Shown one piece after another: positions 52,325-59,991 of a DNA stretch of 64,000 nt. The notes under the pieces are model-generated. The model saw only the letters and a program-made list of their open reading frames with translations, made no database searches and was not told the origin of the DNA. The translations under genes were made by a program, and so were the position numbers. Location: assembly GCA_020633205.1 (NCBI GenBank), contig JACKEB010000018.1:299234-363233 (forward strand), given 5' to 3'. Position 1 is the stretch's first letter. Each line of letters starts with the position of its first letter. This DNA is from Polyangiaceae bacterium (GTDB lineage: Bacteria; Myxococcota_A; Polyangia; Polyangiales; Polyangiaceae).

Positions 52325-52837
52325 ATGGAACCGGACGTGATTGGAGAGGCGCTGGTGCGGCGACGACAGCTGCTGCGCGTCTTCAGTCACGTGGCTGCGC
52401 CGCTCATCGCCCTGACGTTCGCCTGCTTTGGTGTGTTGCTCTACCTGGAGAAGCACCCGCCCGTTGACGAACAGCTCAAGGACATCGTCGGTGTGGTGCT
52501 AGTGATTGCCTTCTTTGGCCCCTTCGCCGCTTGGATGCTGGTCGAGTTCATTCACTACCATCAAGCCCAGCGGATGGAGCGCCGCCTCGCCGAGCGTGGC
52601 GTCTCCTGCGAAGCCGAGATCGTGCAGGTGAGCCAAACCGGCGGCAGCATCAACGACCAACCCCAGCTCGAGCTTTGGCTACGAATCGAGCTCCCGGAGC
52701 AGCCGCCCCGAGTCATCGCCCACTGCGAGGTGGTGGAGCAGCTCTACATGCCGCGTGTGCAACGCGGGATGCGGGTGCCCGTGTTGGTCGAGGCTGATCG
52801 GCTGGGGTCGGTGATGTTGGATAAGCGGGCGTGGTAG
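52325..52837 (+). CDS. Two-helix membrane protein, DUF3592-like
   Basis: 170 aa from ATG 52325 (a GTG at 52304 adds 7 residues). Two membrane helices (VAAPLIALTFACFGVLLYL and IVGVVLVIAFFGPFAAWMLV) followed by a basic/coiled segment and a beta domain (ERGVSCEAEIVQVSQTGG, VLVEADRLGSVMLDKRAW) with the look of DUF3592 or related OB-like domains. Lies inside the segment bracketed by 68-bp repeats. Confidence 0.65.
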   Translation: MEPDVIGEALVRRRQLLRVFSHVAAPLIALTFACFGVLLYLEKHPPVDEQLKDIVGVVLVIAFFGPFAAWMLVEFIHYHQAQRMERRLAERGVSCEAEIVQVSQTGGSINDQPQLELWLRIELPEQPPRVIAHCEVVEQLYMPRVQRGMRVPVLVEADRLGSVMLDKRAW

Positions 52838-53029
52838 AGGGGCTTTCGGAGCGACCGCCCCCTTAGAACTTCGTGGAGCGAGTCGGCAGTCTGGTGTCTG
52901 GCTTGGGTCCGCAGTTGCCGTGCGGTCGCGGCGCTTCCGGCGCTGGATTCCAGGCTCGACGTCGCCGGGAGAACGCATGGTAGACTCCGCAGCTATGTCG
53001 CGGAGAATGCGCCGCGCGGTGGGGGATTC

Positions 53030-53905
53030 ATGCGTGAGATTCTGACGGTGATCGGCTGTGCGAGTTTCCTGCTGCTGGGTGCGTGCACGGATGACAGCGC
53101 GGCCGGTGGTGGGGGAAAAGGGGGCACGTCTGGAGGACCGTCAGGCGGCACGGGCGGGACCAGCGGCCCAGGCGGTGCCGCAGGTAGCTCTGGGAGCTCA
53201 TCGAGCGCGGGCGCAGGTGGCAGCTCGGCCGGCAGCGGAGGAAGCGCATCCGGTGCGGGCGGTACCTCAGCTGGCTCCGGGGCTGGTGGGGCGTCCGGCG
53301 CTGGTGGTAGCGGAACGTCCCAAGGAGCATGCAGGCCGCCTCCGGCCATAGCCGCCTGCGATTGGCGTGGTGGGTCTGCAGGGATTTGCCAGGAACTCTA
53401 CGACGCTTCCCAGCTCGACCGGTTCTCTGAGGACTGCCTGCAATCCGGGGACACGCTCTACTCGGGTCCGTGCGCCGGCTCGCGCCCCATCGGATGGTGC
53501 GAGCGCTCTGGGGAACCGTACGAGTCGCTGTATCGCCACTACTCTGTGGGACCAACCGGGAGTCCCGCGCAGCTGAGAAGCAACTGCGAGTCCGAGGACG
53601 GCAGCGTGTGGTGTGTCGGCGCCAACGATTGCGTGTCCGGACTTCTCGGCACCTGTGAGGAGTGCATCGCCATGGCGAGCGCGCCCGGAGGGTGTTGCGA
53701 GACCGAGGTTGCAAAGTGCCGCGCGGATACAAAATGCAACACGTTCCTGACCTGTGTTGAAGGGTGCGGCGGCGACCGTCAGTGTCTGCCTTCGTGCGAC
53801 TGGGGGACTCCGAACGACCTGGAGACTTCGAGCTACATTTGCTTGTTCTCCCACGGAGGGATTTACCAGAACGGTCCGTGCGGGTACGGATGCGGCCTAC
53901 CTTGA
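53030..53905 (+). CDS. Cys-rich lipoprotein with Gly/Ser-rich spacer
   Basis: 291 aa. Lipobox FLLLGAC, 75 residues of Gly/Ser/Ala spacer, then a domain with about 20 Cys (ACRPPPAIAACDWRG, GPCAGSRPIGWCERSG, VWCVGANDCVSG, CCETEVAKCRADTKC, NTFLTCVEGCGGDRQC). Disulphide-rich extracytoplasmic protein of unknown function, not homologous in sight to the TNFR/propeller set. Inside the segment bracketed by 68-bp repeats. Confidence 0.78.
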   Translation: MREILTVIGCASFLLLGACTDDSAAGGGGKGGTSGGPSGGTGGTSGPGGAAGSSGSSSSAGAGGSSAGSGGSASGAGGTSAGSGAGGASGAGGSGTSQGACRPPPAIAACDWRGGSAGICQELYDASQLDRFSEDCLQSGDTLYSGPCAGSRPIGWCERSGEPYESLYRHYSVGPTGSPAQLRSNCESEDGSVWCVGANDCVSGLLGTCEECIAMASAPGGCCETEVAKCRADTKCNTFLTCVEGCGGDRQCLPSCDWGTPNDLETSSYICLFSHGGIYQNGPCGYGCGLP

Positions 53906-54245
53906 GTATCTCGTGGAATTGATCCGGGTGCTCGGAGACGTTGAGTAGGTCGATGCCCGTGATGCGCATGAAGACCATCTGTGCGGCGCATCGCAACGTC
54001 AACGGGTCGCCTCCACTCAGACACTCCTGAGCAGGCTCACCGAGCTTGGTGTGGTCTGGGCGTTCGTGCCGCCTTCGGGTCGCGGATAGAATCCGCAAGG
54101 AAAGATAGTTACTGGGGCTATCGTTGGATGGAAATCACCCTGACGGGTGACCGTCTCGTGACGCGCATCCCCGTGTTGAAACACGTTGACGCGTACCGTG
54201 CGGTCGCGCGATGCTTCGCGGGTTTCGCCTCAGCCTGGAGTGAGC
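53906..54245. other. Junction region with gene fragments upstream of the defence island
   Basis: 340 bp without an intact gene. It holds the right copy of the 68-bp repeat (54006-54073) and, on the minus strand at about 53905-54005, a protein-like peptide (MVFMRITGIDLLNVSEHP) with no start or end of its own. The rest carries the helicase promoter. Reads as a recombination scar. Confidence 0.55.
54006..54088 (+). pseudogene. 3' remnant related to the 51654 gene; right copy of the 68-bp repeat
   Basis: In frame it reads TQTLLSRLTELGVVWAFVPP then SGRG and stop, against TQTLLSRLTELGVVWAFVPP AE and stop in the intact gene. 63 of 68 bases match 52161-52228. No upstream part of the gene is present. 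Confidence 0.85.
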
Positions 54246-56924
54246 ATGCCGGCATACCGCTTTTCCTGGGAACCGTTCTCCGACAATACCGTTCGCGATA
54301 TCGCGCTTTGGATGGGCTACGGCGGAGCCGAATCCGGCGCGCGAGCGTGGCTTTCCGACCATTTGAAGCGACCCACACCGGAGTTCATTGGGGAGGCGAA
54401 AGATCTGCTCGTGAAGAGCTGGCTGCCGGAGTACCCGGGCACGCAGCAGATCGTTGACCTGCTCATCGAGCGGGGTGTGGGCCCAATGAGCAACCCGCGC
54501 TCGCAACGCGGCTACGTGCAGTACATTCGGGACTGCAGAAACTCCAAAAGCCTCCGTCGCTATCTGCTGGAAGCAATGCTGCGCTTTGGGGATATGGATC
54601 CCAGTCCCGATGCTGATACGGGGTTCGAGTTCACGCCCCGCTTCGCGATCCTCTCCCCCAACGACCAAGCCGCGGACCGTCGGCGTCCTCATCGCTATCA
54701 GCTGGAGGCCTGGGAGAGCTTGAATGCGCACCTTGGGGAGTCGCGCTCGACGGGGGTCTTCCAGGGCTTGCTGATCATGCCAACGGGTTCCGGCAAGACG
54801 TTCACGGCTGTGCACTGGCTCGCGTCCCATGTGTTGTCGCAAGGCATGCGCGTGCTGTGGCTTGCTCACCGTCATGAGCTGCTGACCCACGCCGCGGGTG
54901 AGTTCCATCGCCTGTCTGGGTTGGTGCAGGGTAAGGACAAGCTCCGGGTGCGCATCGTGTCCGGGATGCATTGTGGCGCCACGCAGATCGATCCTGCGGA
55001 CGACGTGGTCGTCGCGTCGGTGCACAGCCTGGCGCGAAGCGTCCAAGTCTCAGACGAGCTGTTGAACGACGACCGCCTGTTCGTGGTGGTGGATGAAGCC
55101 CATCACGCGCCGGCGAAGTCGTACCGAGACTTCATCCGCGCGCTGCAGTCTAGAAAGCCGTGGCGGATCCTCGGGCTCACGGCGACGCCGACACGCACCA
55201 TCGAGAGCGAGCGGCCCGTGCTCACGCGCTTGTTCGGCGGTCGAGTGCTGGCTCAAGTCGAGCTCGGACACCTGATCGAGCAGCGCATCCTCGCGCGGCC
55301 CATTCCAGTGATCGTGCGCACCGACACCGACGTAGAGCAGGGGCTCACGCCGGAAGATCTCGCCCACTACGATCGCTTCAACGAGCTGAGCGAGCAGTGG
55401 CTCGACCGCATCGCGAAGGCCACCTCGCGTAACCAACTCATCATCGAGCACTACCTGGAGCATCGGGAGAAGTACGGTCCGACGTTGATCTTCGCCATCA
55501 ACGTAGCCCACGCGGCCATCCTCAGCGAGCAGCTGCGGGATCGGGGGGTGAGGGCGGACTACGTGGCGAGCTATCGCCCCGACGGCAGCGACGGAGAACC
55601 TCTTGAAGTCGTGAAGCGTTTCCGCGAGGGAGGGCTCGACGTCTTGGTCAATGTGCAGATGGTCACCGAGGGAGTCGATGTGCCCTCGATTCAGACCGTG
55701 TTCCTCACGCGGCCGACGGGCAGCGAGATCTTGATGCGCCAGATGATCGGTCGCGCGCTGCGCGGCCCCGCGGCGGGCGGCTCTGAGAAGGCGTACCTCG
55801 TGAGCTTCGAGGACCAGTGGCACAAGCTTCGCGACTGGGACACGCCGTTCCAGCTCGTGCCCGACATCCAAGACTTGGCCGCGCTCGACGAAGAGCTCCC
55901 GCCGGAGTCCCAAGTCAGACCAGAACCAGTGCCGCCCACACTGTACGAGCACCTGCCCTGGGATGTGATCCGTCAGGTAGCTTCTTCGATGCAGCACCGT
56001 TCGAGTGCGCTGAAAGCCGACGCGTTCGAAGCCGTGCCTGATGGTTGGTTGCTGATCGAGCGCGTTGACGAGGAAGAGGGGATCCGCATCTGCCTCGCCA
56101 TCTACGAGCATCAGCGTGCGTGTTGGGATGCATTGATTGGTTACCTCAAGCCGCTCTCGGCGACGGCGGTGCGGGAGCTGGACGTCGAGGCGGTCTACGA
56201 GGACTACTTCGGTGATTGCGATCTCCCGAAGCCGACACGCCATGATGTCGGCCGCGTTGTCGAACACTTCGCCCAAGGCGGGGAGGCGCCGGAATACGCG
56301 CCGCTTCACGGACGCAGCCTGTGCGATCCACACGTGGTCGCGAGACGCATCACCGACGAAGACCTGGGGCGCTCCGCTCAAACGAAGCTGATCGACGACT
56401 CGTACTCGGAGCTCGCGCGTTTCGTCTATCCAACGCTGCGCGATTACACGACCGCAGTAGAAGATGCGCTGTTCGAGATCGACAATCCCGACGAAGCCAC
56501 GCAGCGCGTGAAGGCGGTCCCGATCTTCAATCCGCGACCGGAAGAGCGCATGGCTCCGGGGCCAGCTCACGACTTGCGCGCGCTAATGAACGAGACGCTA
56601 GAGATCGGTGCACCGCTACTCGGCTTAGACAAGCTCTATTTCGACGGCACGCTCCACTGGACCAAGCGCTTGGTGAAGGGCTGGTACGCCATGGCGTACA
56701 TCGAAGAGCACCCGCCGCGCATCGTGGTCAACAGCCTGCTCGATAGCCCAGATTTCTCTGCGGAAGCGATGCGGTTCCTGCTCTGGCACGAGTTCCTGCA
56801 CGTCCATCTGCGCTCGCTCCACACCAAGGAGTTCCGCGAGAAGGAGCGCCTGTGGCCAAACTATCCGGCGTGCGACCGCGAGATGGACAACCTGTGTGAG
56901 CGATTTGGCATCGCGTATTGGTGA
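54246..56924 (+). CDS. SF2 DEAD/DEAH helicase fused to a SprT-like metalloprotease domain
   Basis: 892 aa from ATG 54246 (GGAGTG upstream; a TTG at 54186 extends the frame). An N-terminal 150-residue helical domain precedes the helicase: motif I LLIMPTGSGKTFTAV, motif II VVVDEAHHAP, motif III GLTATPTR, motif V/VI region VTEGVDVPSIQTVFLTRPTG and RQMIGRALRG. The C-terminal 120 residues have MRFLLWHEFLHVHLRS, an HExxH zinc-protease site as in SprT/Spartan. DNA translocation coupled to cleavage of bound protein is the natural reading (inference). First gene of the defence island; overlaps the next frame by 29 bp. Confidence 0.9.
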   Translation: MPAYRFSWEPFSDNTVRDIALWMGYGGAESGARAWLSDHLKRPTPEFIGEAKDLLVKSWLPEYPGTQQIVDLLIERGVGPMSNPRSQRGYVQYIRDCRNSKSLRRYLLEAMLRFGDMDPSPDADTGFEFTPRFAILSPNDQAADRRRPHRYQLEAWESLNAHLGESRSTGVFQGLLIMPTGSGKTFTAVHWLASHVLSQGMRVLWLAHRHELLTHAAGEFHRLSGLVQGKDKLRVRIVSGMHCGATQIDPADDVVVASVHSLARSVQVSDELLNDDRLFVVVDEAHHAPAKSYRDFIRALQSRKPWRILGLTATPTRTIESERPVLTRLFGGRVLAQVELGHLIEQRILARPIPVIVRTDTDVEQGLTPEDLAHYDRFNELSEQWLDRIAKATSRNQLIIEHYLEHREKYGPTLIFAINVAHAAILSEQLRDRGVRADYVASYRPDGSDGEPLEVVKRFREGGLDVLVNVQMVTEGVDVPSIQTVFLTRPTGSEILMRQMIGRALRGPAAGGSEKAYLVSFEDQWHKLRDWDTPFQLVPDIQDLAALDEELPPESQVRPEPVPPTLYEHLPWDVIRQVASSMQHRSSALKADAFEAVPDGWLLIERVDEEEGIRICLAIYEHQRACWDALIGYLKPLSATAVRELDVEAVYEDYFGDCDLPKPTRHDVGRVVEHFAQGGEAPEYAPLHGRSLCDPHVVARRITDEDLGRSAQTKLIDDSYSELARFVYPTLRDYTTAVEDALFEIDNPDEATQRVKAVPIFNPRPEERMAPGPAHDLRALMNETLEIGAPLLGLDKLYFDGTLHWTKRLVKGWYAMAYIEEHPPRIVVNSLLDSPDFSAEAMRFLLWHEFLHVHLRSLHTKEFREKERLWPNYPACDREMDNLCERFGIAYW

Positions 56925-57411
56925 GGGCGTGCTCATCGCGTCTGGCTTCAACCACTGGTTCGTCAAGCGCTCACTTCAAGTCGCGAACGTTACCATGCGG
57001 CAACGAGGCCGAGTGGTGAGCCCCGTGGTGAAGCTGTATCGGCTCTCGCCAGACCTGTCTCAGGACTTTGCGATTCGAGCCTTGTTGGTCGTACTCGGAA
57101 GTGGTGGAGATGTTTGGCCCAAGGAGCAACTCGACGTGCTTCGGTACACCCAGATGACGCTGCAGCTCGACGATGCAGCCATCGGCGCGCTGGAGCGCGA
57201 TCTCGATGCTGGCCTTGAACCCCTATTGGCGGATGCGAACCTCTCCGATAGTGCCAAGCAGGTGCTGGAGGACTACTTGGTGCTCGCAAGCGCTTGCTAC
57301 CCAACCGACACGAACGACGGCGCGTACGCGAAGCAGCTCTTTCCCGTGCGAGGATCGGGGGAGGCCGAGCTGAAAAAGCGCATCGCTGACCAGAGACGCA
57401 GAATTAGCTAA
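56896..57411 (+). CDS. Hypothetical protein overlapping the helicase gene
   Basis: 171 aa from GTG 56896, overlapping helicase by 29 bp; ATG 56995 would give 138 aa. Helical middle and C-terminus (DFAIRALLVVLGSGGDVWPK, EQLDVLRYTQMTLQLDDAA, AKQVLEDYLVLASACYPTD). No family recognised. Coupling to the helicase suggests a partner subunit. Confidence 0.55.
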   Translation: MSDLASRIGEGVLIASGFNHWFVKRSLQVANVTMRQRGRVVSPVVKLYRLSPDLSQDFAIRALLVVLGSGGDVWPKEQLDVLRYTQMTLQLDDAAIGALERDLDAGLEPLLADANLSDSAKQVLEDYLVLASACYPTDTNDGAYAKQLFPVRGSGEAELKKRIADQRRRIS

Positions 57412-57478
57412 ACGGCCCATATTGCCGCAGAAACGGCAACGAAGTGGCAGAGGCTGAGGCTCGGAGTATGCTGAGGCA

Positions 57479-58471
57479 ATGTCGGCACCGGCCCAAGCTG
57501 CTGTTACGCCGCCTCTGGATGAGCTTCTGAGGTCCCTGCCGCCCGTGGCGCGCGCAGAGCTTGCGTGGCTGCCCATGGAGTTTCGAGCGGCAATCGTGCA
57601 GCCGCTTCGGCAAGCTCAGCCTGAGGAGTTCCTGGAGACTTTCTCCGGCGTAATCGAGCCCGGACTGCGCTTCATGCTCAGGGCCGCGCGAGCGGTGTCG
57701 CCGTTGCTCTCGCAATGGGACGGCTGGAAACATCGCTTTGGTGAGAACCTCGATGCGTCCCTGCGGGACATTGGGGATCGCCTGGAGGGCACCGACCTGG
57801 GCGCCGCAGACGCTTTGCGTGAGGCGTACGCTTGGCTGGTTGCGGTATTTGGGGCGGCGGCGCAAGCGATTGCCTCGGAGATCGAGCTCTCCGAGATCAA
57901 TCTCGAACCCAACGAGGAAGAGCTGCAGCTGGAGCTGGCTGGACCGGCCGGCTCGTTCACCCGTGGCATGTTGCTGACCATGTCAGCGTACGAAGCGTTG
58001 TTGATGGGCGGAGTGCCTCCGGCCATTCGATTGTGGAGCGAGGAGGCGCGCCGCGAAGTGCACCTGGCGGCGAATCTGCTTAGGTCCGTCGGGCTCGCGG
58101 TGCCGTCCAGTTTGCCTGCGCACATCGAAATGCAGCCCTGGAGGCGTCGCCGACGTGGGGTGCTTTTTCGTCCCTGGCTGCTGCCACCAGGAACTAAGCA
58201 ACTCTTGTGGAGCGTGCTCAAGCCGAAGCAAGTGTGGCTCTTCGGGAGCCGGGCCAAGGGTACTTACGCACCCGGCAGTGACTGGGACGTCTTGGCAGTG
58301 GTGAGCGACGACACGGACGTCGAGAATCTGTTGCGTGATCCCGTGGTCTCCATGCTGCGCCGACGGAACGTCGATCTCATTGTCGCCACCGAGTCGGAGT
58401 TTGAAGAGGGGAAAGAGGCGTTCGGGAGCCTGGCGAATATCGCTGTTTCCGAGGGGATCAGGGTTCAGTGA
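57479..58471 (+). CDS. Minimal nucleotidyltransferase (MNT) with long helical N-terminal domain
   Basis: 330 aa. The C-terminal 90 residues are a pol-beta-type nucleotidyltransferase: VWLFGSRAKGTYAPGSDWD gives GS and DxD motifs with a later Asp in NVDLIVATESE. The N-terminal 230 residues are helical and lack motifs (LRSLPPVARAELAWLPMEFR, FTRGMLLTMSAYEALLMGG). MNT proteins paired with HEPN proteins AMPylate or otherwise control them in toxin-antitoxin modules. The stop overlaps the next gene's start (ATGA-like, 4 bp). Confidence 0.85.
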   Translation: MSAPAQAAVTPPLDELLRSLPPVARAELAWLPMEFRAAIVQPLRQAQPEEFLETFSGVIEPGLRFMLRAARAVSPLLSQWDGWKHRFGENLDASLRDIGDRLEGTDLGAADALREAYAWLVAVFGAAAQAIASEIELSEINLEPNEEELQLELAGPAGSFTRGMLLTMSAYEALLMGGVPPAIRLWSEEARREVHLAANLLRSVGLAVPSSLPAHIEMQPWRRRRRGVLFRPWLLPPGTKQLLWSVLKPKQVWLFGSRAKGTYAPGSDWDVLAVVSDDTDVENLLRDPVVSMLRRRNVDLIVATESEFEEGKEAFGSLANIAVSEGIRVQ

Positions 58472-58758
58472 GCGGGAAAGGCAAGACCGTCATGATAGGC
58501 CGCGAAGTGGTTCTGGATGTCGGCTTGCCCGCAACAGCGAACCACCTCGTCTTCAAGTTACTTGAGGGGCTGGAATCAGCTGAACCCTGGACTTCACGTA
58601 TCAAGGCGCTGGAGGAACTCGAGAAGTATTCCACCGCCTATCGCTATCCGAGCGCGGGCGGGCGAAGCGCAGCTTCTCCTCCCGTGGACGACGTCAGGGC
58701 CTACATCGAAAAACTCCGTGCGCTGATCGACCTCGCTCGGAGCGAACTACTCAAGTAG
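58468..58758 (+). CDS. Small HEPN-like partner of the nucleotidyltransferase
   Basis: 96 aa, overlapping the MNT stop by 4 bp. The segment ANHLVFKLLEGLESAEPW, then LEELEKYSTAYRYPS, then VDDVRAYIEKLRALIDLAR resembles helices 2-4 of HEPN domains that end in RYP-x-helix. The catalytic RxxxxH is not seen and the first helix is missing, so it may be a minimal or inactive HEPN. Its 3' end overlaps the convergent mcrC by 12 bp. Confidence 0.5.
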   Translation: MSGKGKTVMIGREVVLDVGLPATANHLVFKLLEGLESAEPWTSRIKALEELEKYSTAYRYPSAGGRSAASPPVDDVRAYIEKLRALIDLARSELLK

Positions 58759-59991
58759 CCGGCAACACAGCAACTCAGCGAGCTGTTCGCGGATCCCCGA
58801 GGTGCCGTGGGAAATGTCCAAGGTCGCGACCCCACAGCTGTGGTCACGCACGAAGAACGAACTCTCCACAGGGTCCTTCCTGCCCCGTTTCCCTGCGGGA
58901 TAGATGAGTAAGCTGCGCTTTGCCTTCAGCAGTTCGTTGTAGACGAACATCTGCTTCAGCTCGTTATCCTTGGGGCCTGTGTGGTCTGGAACGCGCCACT
59001 TCGTGTCGCCGATCCACTGCACGGTGTCCCCGCGCCAGATCACCAAGTCGGGGCGCACAGTGCGCACGACGTGGCCACCCCAAAACTTGCACACGTGCTG
59101 AGTCTCGACGCGCAGCTCCGGCGGGGCGACGCGGCGAAGCAGGGTCGCGATGTACGCTTCCCAGAGTTGGTTCATGTCGAACAGCAGGGCGAACACTTGC
59201 GTGCTTCCGCCTCGGAGCGCGGGACTCTGCTGCTTGAGGATCAGCTCGGCGAAAATCAATGCCGCACGGTAACGTTCAGTGTTGCGGCTGGGTTTCACGC
59301 GGTCGAAGTCTGCCGTGTAGCTGGGGGTGAGGGGAGGCAGCCAGGCTCTGAGTGCACGTGCTTTGTTGACGAGTGTTGCGCTGAGGGGCAGCTCCAGGAG
59401 TACGTCGAGTGCCAGCGCAAGAATGCGATTGAGCGGTGTGTCGTGATCGAACTGCTGATAGCGAACATAGAAGCGATCGGGCCGCGCAGCGTTCTCTCGA
59501 ATGTTGTCGGCAATGAGTAGCCTGCCTCGGAACACGCTGCCGTTGCTCTCGTGGGTGCGATAACCCTTGGCGAGCCCTTCATGCAGCAGGCGTTCGAGCG
59601 CTGTGAGGAAGCTGCGTGCAATCAGCTCGAGCAATGTGCCGCGCTGGATCGCCTGAGCGGCGTCGTCGTGGGCCTTCAGCGTGAGCCCTGCGACGTTCAG
59701 CATATCGATCAACAGAGCTCGCCACGCCGCCGTCTCCGTGCGCGTGGCGTAGTCGCGGTCGGCCTTGGGGAGGATCTCGATGCTCAGCTTGCCGACCTGG
59801 ACGAAGCCCACGTAGTGGCGAGTACGCAGTGAGCGATAGCCGGAGTCGAAGTAGGTGATGCGTTGACGACTGTTGTATTGGTTCAGGGCGTCGATGTGCT
59901 GGCTGGTGAGCTCGAATGTGCCACCTTCCCGCGTGGGAAACTGAGCTCCCACTTTGAGCTTCTGGTGTTCGAAGACTTCGATGGTGGGCAT
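58747..59991 (-). CDS. mcrC: McrC-type nuclease subunit of a modification-dependent restriction system
   Basis: 414 aa. N-terminal beta domain (IEVFEHQKLKVGAQFPTREG, YVGFVQVGKLSIEILPKAD), a helical middle with DHDTPLNRILALALDVLLEL, and a C-terminal PD-(D/E)xK nuclease: VRPDLVIWRGDTVQWIGDTK gives D-x13-DTK. It cuts DNA when McrB translocation collides. The start overlaps the mcrB stop (TAATG). Confidence 0.92.
   Translation of the reverse strand: MPTIEVFEHQKLKVGAQFPTREGGTFELTSQHIDALNQYNSRQRITYFDSGYRSLRTRHYVGFVQVGKLSIEILPKADRDYATRTETAAWRALLIDMLNVAGLTLKAHDDAAQAIQRGTLLELIARSFLTALERLLHEGLAKGYRTHESNGSVFRGRLLIADNIRENAARPDRFYVRYQQFDHDTPLNRILALALDVLLELPLSATLVNKARALRAWLPPLTPSYTADFDRVKPSRNTERYRAALIFAELILKQQSPALRGGSTQVFALLFDMNQLWEAYIATLLRRVAPPELRVETQHVCKFWGGHVVRTVRPDLVIWRGDTVQWIGDTKWRVPDHTGPKDNELKQMFVYNELLKAKRSLLIYPAGKRGRKDPVESSFFVRDHSCGVATLDISHGTSGIREQLAELLCCRLLE

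Noticed and set aside
53028..54098. 356-codon minus-strand frame across the Cys-rich lipoprotein
   Set aside because: Mostly antisense to a gene with lipobox and Cys pattern; only its first part (about 53905-54005) looks protein-like and is noted as a possible fragment.
55050..56570. 506-codon open frame antisense to the helicase gene
   Set aside because: It mirrors the third-codon GC bias of the helicase; the sense strand has all SF2 motifs, the antisense none.
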